Below, piece after piece: positions 42,670-49,162 of a stretch of DNA of 64,000 bases. Numbering within the stretch: the stretch's first letter is position 1; each line of letters begins with the position of its first letter. This DNA comes from WJKG01 sp964627305 (GTDB taxonomy: Bacteria > Zixibacteria > MSB-5A5 > GN15 > FEB-12), in assembly GCA_964627305.1 (NCBI GenBank), contig CAZVHP010000003.1:124001-188000 (forward strand), written 5' to 3'. The position numbers and the translations under genes were made by a program. The notes beneath the pieces are model-generated. The model was not told where the DNA came from, did not search any database, and was given only the letters and a program-made list of their open reading frames with translations.

Positions 42670-43488
42670 TTATTCGAGTGCCGTGGTGAGGTCTCTGAGC
42701 AGTTGGGCCTTGTCGGCCTCCGACAGGCCGTCGGCGGCAAGGCCGGTGACTTTGGCGGCCAGGCGGAGGCGGTCCGCGGCAGGCATGCCTTCGAAGAGCT
42801 GGGGGAGGAGGTCGTCGATGAGTTTATCGCGCTCTTCGGGTGAGAGGTCCTTGAGGGCTTTTTTGATCATTGGTTTGAGGGCAGAGAACATGGGGGGCCT
42901 TTCAGGGGTTGGGTGTTTGAGCGATGAGAGGTCTTCTGGCAGATAGCACTGCAGGGTTGCAACTGCAACTGACACTGTACTGGCCATCCCTTGCGCTGAA
43001 TGGTCGACCTCCGGCGTTGATGGCTTAGGCTCGAACTGATTAGCCCAGCCTTTGATCTTCCCTACGCTTGGGAATTCCGAATGCAGAGAATCGCCAACTT
43101 TCAGGCGGAAGTCCGCGCACTCCGTCAATAGTGTCAGAGTGATTGAGGCTATGTCGTAGCTACTCGGCAAGTCCGCGTTGTTCTCTTCAAGGCGCCGCCT
43201 TGACAAGTGCTGGAGCCGCTTGTTCACAGCGAGCTTGATGGACGCCAACTCGCAAGGCGTTTCTGAAGTTGACTGATATCCATAGTCAGAAGCCACCAAG
43301 TCGTCGTTTTGAGGGTCCTTTTGCCAGAAGAAGTCGCGAAGGTTCCTGTAATGCACCAAGAACGACTCTATAAGGGCATTGCTTTCTTGGTCGCTTGCTG
43401 CCTTTTTCAACCGAAACGCAGTGTAGACAAGCATTTGAATCTCGTACGCAATGCTGTACGATAGTTTTCTTAACTCATCGGGCGTCAT
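42670..43488 (-). CDS. HEPN-like accessory protein, possibly fused to a resident 73-residue protein
   Basis: 272 residues. The first ~190 are helical and resemble a widespread unnamed HEPN-like family: NALIESFLVHYRNLRDFFW (Arg48-Asn49) and, later, IKLAVNKRLQHLSRRRLEE. The DNA here is clearly lower in GC than the flanks. From Met200 on (MFSALKPMIKKALKDLSPEE to the end, complement 42891-42670) the DNA is as GC-rich as the resident genes, and that segment could stand alone as a 73-residue helical protein with its own ATG. The junction near 42900 therefore looks like the edge of transferred DNA. The gene follows the Abi-type gene by 16 nt, so the two are probably co-transcribed. Function: defence or RNase toxin suspected, not shown. 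Confidence 0.55.
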   Translation of the reverse strand: MTPDELRKLSYSIAYEIQMLVYTAFRLKKAASDQESNALIESFLVHYRNLRDFFWQKDPQNDDLVASDYGYQSTSETPCELASIKLAVNKRLQHLSRRRLEENNADLPSSYDIASITLTLLTECADFRLKVGDSLHSEFPSVGKIKGWANQFEPKPSTPEVDHSAQGMASTVSVAVATLQCYLPEDLSSLKHPTPERPPMFSALKPMIKKALKDLSPEERDKLIDDLLPQLFEGMPAADRLRLAAKVTGLAADGLSEADKAQLLRDLTTALE

Positions 43489-43504
43489 AAGACCGTACCC
43501 CTAG

Positions 43505-44296
43505 TCACCTTCCCTTATTCCAAGTCTCAAGCACAAAGAGCGCAATTGTATGCGCCGCGTGAACGGCGAGGCGTGCGTGGCGCGGCTCCAACTTGTACAT
43601 CTTTTTCCCGGCACCGTGCGCCGAGCTTGCATGCGTGCGGTACGCACCAAGGCCGTCGACAACCCCTGCAAGACTACTAAGAATTGCCTTTATGTCTCTA
43701 TCCGACACTTTTTCTGGATGGAGGTTCAGGTGGTCACGCACAACAGCCCATACTGGCTTGAGGTCCCTTTTCCTGGGCATTGTCAACCCTTCTTCCTCAA
43801 TGATAGTCTTGAATACAGACTCCAGAATATTGCAAGCAGCGGAGAGTGCTTCGCGGGGATTCGTCTCGATGTTCGAGGTCCCTCTTTCGAATTCGAGGTT
43901 CACGCTGCTGAGGTCACGATCCTTGATAAAGTCTTCGAGGCACCTACTCGGAGTGGATGAAGTACTAACGAGCGTCCCGTTGCCAATGTACCGCAGTCCA
44001 TCATCATCTAGGGCCGCCCTAAGTTCGCCGATTCTGGTGGCCTGCTCGTCGTCAGCGATTGACTCGCGATCGAGATACGGCGCGACGATTCGCCCAAGTA
44101 CTACGAGCGGCTGTCGATTCGCGTCATCGTTAAGTCTCTCCAGACAACTCTGGGCCTTTTCGAGCATTGTCCCTCGTAGCGGAGGGTGCGGCAAACCAGC
44201 CCTCAGGAGTAGGTTCTCGAGCAGCTTGTGACTCCCGCAATCCGCTAGCAAGGACGCGATGATTGCGATCAGTCGCGGGGGAATCCGTTTCTTCAC
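43505..44296 (-). CDS. Abortive-infection (Abi_C-type) protein
   Basis: 263 residues from a GTG at 44296, with GGAG upstream. The C-terminal ~120 residues match the Abi C-terminal domain found in phage-resistance proteins: REALSAACNILESVFKTII, then LKPVWAVVRDHLNL, GVVDGLGAYRTHASSAHGAG and HARLAVHAAHTIALFVLETW. Arg220 and His227 fit the R-x(4-6)-H motif of HEPN RNases. The N-terminal half is helical and not recognised. Lower GC content than the neighbours and rarer codons point to transfer. The gene starts 48 nt beyond a displaced copy of the murI 3' end. Abortive infection by RNA cleavage is the inferred role; a toxin-antitoxin relation with the downstream HEPN-like gene is possible. Confidence 0.7.
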   Translation of the reverse strand: MKKRIPPRLIAIIASLLADCGSHKLLENLLLRAGLPHPPLRGTMLEKAQSCLERLNDDANRQPLVVLGRIVAPYLDRESIADDEQATRIGELRAALDDDGLRYIGNGTLVSTSSTPSRCLEDFIKDRDLSSVNLEFERGTSNIETNPREALSAACNILESVFKTIIEEEGLTMPRKRDLKPVWAVVRDHLNLHPEKVSDRDIKAILSSLAGVVDGLGAYRTHASSAHGAGKKMYKLEPRHARLAVHAAHTIALFVLETWNKGR

Positions 44297-44344
44297 GCTC
44301 GGCTCCTATCGGATGTACGCACTGGTTTGTGACGATCCTTCCTA

Positions 44345-44407
44345 CTAGTACCCACTGATATCAATCCTCGTCACTTTGTCAAGCACTTGGCCTAAGAAGC
44401 GGGTGGC
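44345..44407 (-). pseudogene. Displaced 3' end of murI (last 20 codons plus stop)
   Basis: The minus strand encodes the same 20 C-terminal residues as murI, from ATRFLGQ to DISGY, followed by TAG. Compared with the intact copy (44911-44973), eight codons differ, every one synonymously, and the stop is TAG instead of TGA. The first 20 nt of the copy are identical to murI, and the synonymous changes crowd into the last nine codons. This is the mark left when an element with its own compatible 3' end inserts into a gene. The two copies are 566 bp apart. Confidence 0.85.
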
Positions 44408-44629
44408 GCCCAGGGTTGCCGTGTTGCTGTAGCATAAGGGCTTTTGGCGGTACTTGGCAAGCAGGTTTTGTGGGTTGAGGATGGCAGGATGCCTTTGGCA
44501 TTCTGCCCACACTTCTGGAGAGATTCAAGATGTCGAAACCTCGCTTCGCGATCCCTTCGGGACAGGGGTTTCGACCTACGCCTATTGGCTACATTTCGAC
44601 CTGTGTGCGTGAAGAAGGCACCGCGAATG

Positions 44630-44826
44630 GGGTGGCCCGAGGCTTGGGGCTTGTTGCGAAACCCTGTTCAGTCAGGTCTTGCGGTCGTCAGAGACGAGCG
44701 TGTGACCTGACTGCTTGCACTTAAGTAGTTGCAAGACCGTCGGGTCACAATCCGCCGTTGGCGCATCAAGACCCCACGGAACAGTACGGGTGGCTTTTTC
44801 AACAAGCCCCGAGCCTCGGGCCACCC
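44630..44826. repeat. Palindromic module with 27-bp inverted arms
   Basis: Arms 44630-44656 and 44800-44826 are inverted copies with one difference, which would still pair as G-U in RNA. They enclose ~143 nt with an inner hairpin: 10-bp outer stem (44669-44678 with 44704-44713) and a TCGTC/GACGA inner stem closed by AGA. An alternative 8-bp pairing (44675-44682 with 44731-44738) would compete with that hairpin. The architecture fits a MITE-like element or a structured RNA. No clear target-site duplication flanks the arms. Confidence 0.65.
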
Positions 44827-44910
44827 GGTGTTTGGTTTTCCAATCAGCAGTTCATATTTGTCATCGTGTGAGCTGCAAGGGAGACGGGAACGGGGATCAC
44901 ACTTGAGTGA

Positions 44911-45735
44911 TCAATAGCCGCTTATATCAATCCGGGTTACTTTGTCAAGCACCTGGCCTAAGAAGCGGGTGGCGACCTGCGTGAATTTGTCGGGGACATC
45001 GCTGACGAAGAACTTGTGCTCGCCGTGGTGGCTGTCCAGCTTCGAGGAGGCAGGGCGCAGCAGATCGGCGGCACCGAGTGCCTCGCGGACGACGCGGGCG
45101 GTTTCCTCGCCGCTGTCGATGAGGGTGACCTTGTGCCCCATGACCTCGGACAGCACGCCTTTGAGCAGCGGGTAGTGGGTGCACCCGAGCACGAGGGTGT
45201 CAATGTCGACATCGTGCATGGTCTGGAGGTAGTCGCGGGCGATCAGGGTGGTGGCCTCACGGTCGACATAGCCTTCCTCGGCCAGGGGGACGAACAGGGG
45301 GCAGGCGAGGCTGAACACCTTCAGTTGGGGATTGATCTTGTGGATGGTGCGGGCGTAGGCATCGGAGCCGATGGTGGCGCGGGTGCCGATGACGCCGATG
45401 CGTCCGCTTTGGGTGCGCTCGGCGGCGGCGCGGGCGCCGGGTTCGATGACGCCGACCATGGGGACATCGTAGTGTGGCGCGACCTCATCGAGGGCGACGG
45501 CGCTGGCGGTGTTGCAGGCGCAGATGATGAACTTGACATTGTGCTCCAGCAGGAAGAGGACATCCTGATGCGTGAAACGGGTAATGATTTCCTCGGAGCG
45601 ACCGCCGTAGGGGTAGCGTCCGACATCACCGAAATAGACGACGTCCTCATCGGGGAGGCTTTTGAAGATTTCGCGGGCGACGGTGAGGCCGCCGACGCCG
45701 GAGTCGAAAATGCCGATCGGTCCCTCGTTGGACAT
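44911..45735 (-). CDS. murI: Glutamate racemase
   Basis: 274 residues. Motifs: IGIFDSGVGGLTV, DVGRYPYGGRSEE, catalytic Cys74 in CACNTASA, and the second catalytic Cys near residue 185 in LGCTHYPLL. It converts L- to D-glutamate for peptidoglycan. The last 20 codons exist in a second, synonymously different copy 566 bp further on, so the present 3' end may have been supplied by an inserted element. The product is full length and unaltered at the protein level. Confidence 0.95.
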   Translation of the reverse strand: MSNEGPIGIFDSGVGGLTVAREIFKSLPDEDVVYFGDVGRYPYGGRSEEIITRFTHQDVLFLLEHNVKFIICACNTASAVALDEVAPHYDVPMVGVIEPGARAAAERTQSGRIGVIGTRATIGSDAYARTIHKINPQLKVFSLACPLFVPLAEEGYVDREATTLIARDYLQTMHDVDIDTLVLGCTHYPLLKGVLSEVMGHKVTLIDSGEETARVVREALGAADLLRPASSKLDSHHGEHKFFVSDVPDKFTQVATRFLGQVLDKVTRIDISGY

Positions 45736-45774
45736 CTGGCTTACCCTTCCTGATGGTTTCGGTATGCTCGGCAG

Positions 45775-47280
45775 CTACTGCTCATACTTGGCCTTGAAGC
45801 GCTTGATGGCATTGTAGATGGCCTGAGCCACTGCTTTCTGGTAGTCGGAGTCGCGCAGTATTTTCTCCTCGGCGGCGTTGGAGATGAACCCCGCCTCAAC
45901 CAGTACCGAGGGAGAATATATCTTGTTGAGGACGAAGAACCCGGCCATGTCCACCCCGCGGGCGGGGATTTTCAGGTGGCGCCGGAACTCGCGGTCGACC
46001 ATGAGGGCGAAGTCGTGCGACTCGGCGAGGAACTCGGTCAGCAGCATCTCATTGAGGATGCCGAGGATGGGGTCGCCGAAGGGGTCATCGGTATCCCGGG
46101 CTTCCTCGGGGAATTCGCCGGAGGACAGCTCGCGCAGGAAGAAGCTGTTTTCGAACTGGGCGACAGCGCGAGCGGAGTCGTTGCGGGCCGGTGCCAGGTA
46201 GAACACATTCCAGCCGCGGGGGGTGCGCTTGGGGGAGGCGTTGAGGTGCAGGCTGATGAACAGGTCGGCGCCGTTTTCGTTGGCGATCCGGGCACGCTCG
46301 TCCAGGTTGACATAGACATCGCGATCGCGGGTCATGATGACCTTGAATTCCTTGTCCTTGCGGATCAGTTTGGCCAGTTCCTTGCCGATCGCCAGGACGA
46401 TGTCTTTCTCTCGTGTTTTGCCCGGGCCGATGGCGCCATAGTCCCTGCCGCCGTGGCCGGGGTCGATGACGATGACGTCGATCTTGTTATCGGAGGTGGC
46501 CGGGACATTGGGTGCGGGGGTTTCCTCGAGGGTGAAGTCCTGGTCGGCTATGGAGATCTGAATACGCGGTGGGTTGAGGGTCAGCTTGTGGTGCCAGTTG
46601 CGCAGGGCGCGTTTAAGGCGGACGGAGACCTGGCCGGAGGCCTCGGACTGATGGACTTTGAGGTCATACATCAGGCGGCTGTTTCTGCGTGAGAGGATGC
46701 GGGAGGCATCAATGTCAGCATCGCGAATGGAGATATTCAGCCAGTTGCCCTCGGTCACGAATATGTCGTAGGCCATGGAGCGGGTCAGGAAGAGCTCGAT
46801 CAGCAGGCCGTTGGTCTTGCGCACGAAAGAGATGTCGGTGACATTGTAGTGGTGGGTGTCCAGGCGGACGAGTTTGGTATCGCGGTTCCAGGTGACGCGG
46901 TGCGGCATGACCTGATTGAAGTAGGGCAGGAAGGTTTCGGCGGCGACATAGAGCTGACCGTCGATAAGCAAAGCCGGGTGGGTCATGTTGCGGATGCTGT
47001 CGTTGAGTTTGAAGAAGGGGGCGTCAATCAGGAACTCGAAGCGGTTGGTATCGACAGCATAGGTGACCTGATGGCCGACGACCGACCAGTTGAGCCGGCC
47101 GCCGAGCAAATCGACGATTCCGGAGAGGGAAACATAGGTGAAATCGTGACGTTCGACCGACCCGATATCATAGCGACTGCCGGAGATCTCGACCTGGGCC
47201 GCGCGAGCCGCCGCGTCGGTCGGAGCCGCCCCGACCAGAATCAGGGCAGCCAGCAGTATGAACAGGCAGGAGTGTTTCAT
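45775..47280 (-). CDS. N-acetylmuramoyl-L-alanine amidase with N-terminal stalk domains
   Basis: 501 residues. Signal peptide (~1-24). The region ~30-120 resembles the copper-amine-oxidase-N-like stalk domain, and ~120-240 an AMIN-like beta domain. The Amidase_3 catalytic domain begins near 265: zinc ligands in DPGHGGRDYGAIG, Glu in KTREKDI, His in SLHLNAS and the catalytic Glu in VEAGFISN. It cleaves the bond between muramic acid and the stem peptide in the periplasm, usually for cell separation. An extra loop around 380-410 is typical for regulated amidases. The start overlaps the smpB stop by 4 nt. Confidence 0.92.
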   Translation of the reverse strand: MKHSCLFILLAALILVGAAPTDAAARAAQVEISGSRYDIGSVERHDFTYVSLSGIVDLLGGRLNWSVVGHQVTYAVDTNRFEFLIDAPFFKLNDSIRNMTHPALLIDGQLYVAAETFLPYFNQVMPHRVTWNRDTKLVRLDTHHYNVTDISFVRKTNGLLIELFLTRSMAYDIFVTEGNWLNISIRDADIDASRILSRRNSRLMYDLKVHQSEASGQVSVRLKRALRNWHHKLTLNPPRIQISIADQDFTLEETPAPNVPATSDNKIDVIVIDPGHGGRDYGAIGPGKTREKDIVLAIGKELAKLIRKDKEFKVIMTRDRDVYVNLDERARIANENGADLFISLHLNASPKRTPRGWNVFYLAPARNDSARAVAQFENSFFLRELSSGEFPEEARDTDDPFGDPILGILNEMLLTEFLAESHDFALMVDREFRRHLKIPARGVDMAGFFVLNKIYSPSVLVEAGFISNAAEEKILRDSDYQKAVAQAIYNAIKRFKAKYEQ

Positions 47281-47744
47281 TCTACGTCACGATGGGTGGC
47301 TCGCCGCGTCCGCCGGTCGGCATCGGCCTTGGCGATGGCCTCACGTTTGTCGTATTTTCTACGTCCGGCGGCGACCGCCAGTTCAACCTTGGCGATGTTT
47401 CCCTTGAAATAGAGGGTCAGCGGAACGAGGGTCATCCCCTTTTGCTCGGTTTCTGCCCAGAGCTTGCGGATTTCTCGTTTGTGCAGGAGGAGGCGGCGGG
47501 GCCGGGTCGGTTCGTGGTTGGTATCGGCGGCCATCTTATAGGGCGAGATATGCAGATTGCGCAGCCAGACCTGGCCCTCCGAAATGGCGGCGTAGGCGTC
47601 GGCGAGGTTGATTTTGCCCTCGCGCAGGGATTTGACCTCGGTTCCGACCAGCTCGATACCGGCCTCGATTGTCCAGCGGATATCGAAGTTGTGGCGGGCT
47701 TTGCGGTTGCGGGCGACGATGCTGGTTTTCTGCTGATCTGCCAT
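47277..47744 (-). CDS. smpB: SsrA-binding protein SmpB
   Basis: 155 residues from the ATG at 47744, chosen because RNRKARHNFDI then lies at the usual distance from the start. Other conserved parts: GIELVGTEVKSLREGK, LHISPYKMA, KREIRKLWAETEQKGMTLVP and a basic C-terminal tail (KADADRRTRRATHRDVE). It binds tmRNA for rescue of stalled ribosomes. No tmRNA gene is visible in the window. A promoter ends 8 nt before the ATG. Confidence 0.95.
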   Translation of the reverse strand: MADQQKTSIVARNRKARHNFDIRWTIEAGIELVGTEVKSLREGKINLADAYAAISEGQVWLRNLHISPYKMAADTNHEPTRPRRLLLHKREIRKLWAETEQKGMTLVPLTLYFKGNIAKVELAVAAGRRKYDKREAIAKADADRRTRRATHRDVE

Positions 47745-47752
47745 AGTGTCAC

Positions 47753-47781
47753 AGGATAGATGTTGGCCGGAGGGCACGCAA
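47753..47781 (-). promoter_or_regulatory. Promoter of smpB, almost leaderless
   Basis: On the minus strand TTGCGT (47781-47776), a 17-bp spacer and TATCCT (47758-47753). The -10 box ends 8 nt before the ATG, so the expected leader is about 2 nt. No Shine-Dalgarno is available. Confidence 0.5.
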
Positions 47782-47942
47782 ATAAAAAGGGGGGCACACG
47801 TTCCCCGGTACGGCCCGGGCAGGTCATGTGCCCGGTGAGGCGTGTCGATATGTAGTAAAGAAACAGGATGGTATGGTCGACATACAACATAGAGCAGGAC
47901 GCCCACTGCGAGGCCTGTGGGACCGAATATAAGGGTAAGAGA

Positions 47943-48347
47943 ATGTCGCAGAAGATTCCGATCAGCCAGGCGAAAATCATGGTGGTCGATGATGAACCGG
48001 AAATCACCGAGATCGTGGAGACGTTTCTGACCGACGCCGGTTATACCGTCCTGGTTGAGAATTCATCCGCCCAGGCCGTTCAGAAGGCACTGGAGTTCAG
48101 ACCCGATGTCATTCTTCTGGATATCATGATGCCGGGGGTCGATGGTTACGATGTCTGCCAGCAACTCAAGCAAAGCCCGGAGTTTGTGGGAACGCCGATC
48201 ATCTTCCTGACCGGCAAGGATCGCAACGACGACATGGGCCGGTCGTTTAAGTCCGGCGGGGATATGTTCATCAAGAAGCCGTTCTCCTGCGAGCGCCTGA
48301 TGGAGATCATCAATATCGTCCTGCTCTCTGCCGGATTCAACAAATAG
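47943..48347 (+). CDS. Single-domain response regulator
   Basis: 134 residues from the ATG at 47943 (MSQKIPISQAK). Receiver domain only: acidic pair Asp16-Asp17, phospho-acceptor Asp60 in ILLDIMMPG, a Thr in FLTGKD and Lys in FIKKPF. No output domain. It would signal by phospho-relay or protein contact. No histidine kinase is in the window. The PhaR-like gene follows with its own promoter, so they are probably not co-transcribed. Confidence 0.92.
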   Translation: MSQKIPISQAKIMVVDDEPEITEIVETFLTDAGYTVLVENSSAQAVQKALEFRPDVILLDIMMPGVDGYDVCQQLKQSPEFVGTPIIFLTGKDRNDDMGRSFKSGGDMFIKKPFSCERLMEIINIVLLSAGFNK

Positions 48348-48435
48348 CGGTTGATAATCGCTTACCGATCCGATCTCGCCTCCAGCCCGAAACCATGGCA
48401 ACAGAATAGTGGAAACAAACTGCGCGCAATACTCG

Positions 48436-48464
48436 TTGTATAATATTGTGCGCTGCACTATAAT
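48436..48464 (+). promoter_or_regulatory. Promoter of the PhaR-like gene with built-in dyad
   Basis: TTGTAT (48436-48441), a 17-bp spacer and a perfect TATAAT (48459-48464). The spacer holds GTGC-N3-GCAC (48448-48458), centred between the two boxes. This contains TGC-N3-GCA, the core of the site reported for PhaR-type regulators, so autoregulation is likely. A Shine-Dalgarno GGAG precedes the ATG at 48479. Confidence 0.6.
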
Positions 48465-48478
48465 TGGTTTGGAGCATC

Positions 48479-49078
48479 ATGCGGCTGATCAAACGGTACA
48501 GAAACAGGCGGCTTTATGACACCCAGACGAGCCGGACGATCACGCAGAACGACTTGGTGCGGCTGATCGGTGATGGTGTTTCGCTGAAGGTGGTCGATTC
48601 GGACACGGGAGAAGATGTGACCATGTCGGTGCTGGGGCGATTGATCGCCCGGCAGGCGGAGACATTGGCCAATGATGATGAATCACAACGGTTATTCAGG
48701 CGGATCATTCAGATAGGAGGAACGAAGTCTATGTCAATCTTGAAGAACACAGTGCTGGCGTCGATTGGCGCTTTCCAGGTGACCAAGGAGAAGGCAGAGA
48801 AGGTAATCGACGAGCTGATCAAGCGCGGTGAAGTCTCTGAGAGCGAGCGCAAGTCGGCCGTGATGGAGCTTCTGGAACGAGCGGAGAAATCCACTGCCGG
48901 GTGGCGCGAGAAGGTCTCCAAAGAGGTGAAGAAAGCTGTCGACGAGGTGAACAAGCTCGGCAAAGAAGTCAAGGACTACAAGCTGGTCAAGCAGTCAGAC
49001 CTCACGGGTCTTGAGGAGAAGATCAACAACCTGAACGCGTCGCTTCAGGCGATCGAGAAGCGTCTGGAAGAGATGTAG
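48479..49078 (+). CDS. phaR: Polyhydroxyalkanoate synthesis regulator (PhaR-like) with phasin-like tail
   Basis: 199 residues from the ATG at 48479. The N-terminal ~60 residues are the PHB/PHA accumulation regulator DNA-binding domain: LIKRYRNRRLYDTQTSRTIT, then DLVRLIGDGVSLKVVDSDTG. From ~80 on the protein is a long amphipathic helical, phasin-like/coiled-coil segment (KEKAEKVIDELIKRGEVSES, GLEEKINNLNASLQAIEKRL). Regulators of this type sense PHA granules and repress phasin and their own gene. No PHA synthase is in the window. The fusion of the DNA-binding part to a phasin-like part could let one protein bind both DNA and granules. Confidence 0.85.
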   Translation: MRLIKRYRNRRLYDTQTSRTITQNDLVRLIGDGVSLKVVDSDTGEDVTMSVLGRLIARQAETLANDDESQRLFRRIIQIGGTKSMSILKNTVLASIGAFQVTKEKAEKVIDELIKRGEVSESERKSAVMELLERAEKSTAGWREKVSKEVKKAVDEVNKLGKEVKDYKLVKQSDLTGLEEKINNLNASLQAIEKRLEEM

Positions 49079-49113
49079 TCTTCTCGGCCCGGTCCGGGGA
49101 TATTGTGGTTTGG

Positions 49114-49141
49114 AACGGGAGTAGCCGATGCTGCTCCCGTT
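49114..49141. terminator. Hairpin between convergent phaR and ligA
   Basis: A 12-bp stem (49114-49125 with 49130-49141, one G-U) with a CGAT loop lies 35 nt after phaR and 21 nt before the ligA stop. No T run follows it, so it is a weak or bidirectional transcript end. Confidence 0.5.
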
Positions 49142-49162
49142 GTCCGTTGTTGGTGTGAGTGA

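Larger units (their letters stand above)
44297..44910. other. Gene-free, hairpin-rich segment beside murI
   Basis: From left to right: the leader of the Abi-type gene; a displaced copy of the murI 3' end (44345-44407); and about 500 nt without a credible gene but with many inverted repeats. These are 44483-44507, 44532-44540 with 44567-44575, a 27-bp pair at 44630/44800, a hairpin at 44669-44713 and a small one at 44714-44735. Short frames here contain many rare codons and stop quickly. The segment looks like a non-coding mobile or RNA-forming element. Confidence 0.6.

Noticed and set aside
44669..44740. Clustered hairpins considered as a tRNA or tmRNA piece
   Set aside because: No T-loop consensus, no acceptor stem and no CCA context; stem lengths do not fit a cloverleaf.
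44530..44910. Retron-type msr/msd considered for the hairpin-rich segment
   Set aside because: No reverse transcriptase gene is in or next to it, so structure alone does not support this.
44444..44917. Several 60-90-codon frames in the gene-free segment beside murI
   Set aside because: They run through palindromic repeats, have unusual composition and no good ribosome-binding sites, and end at random positions.
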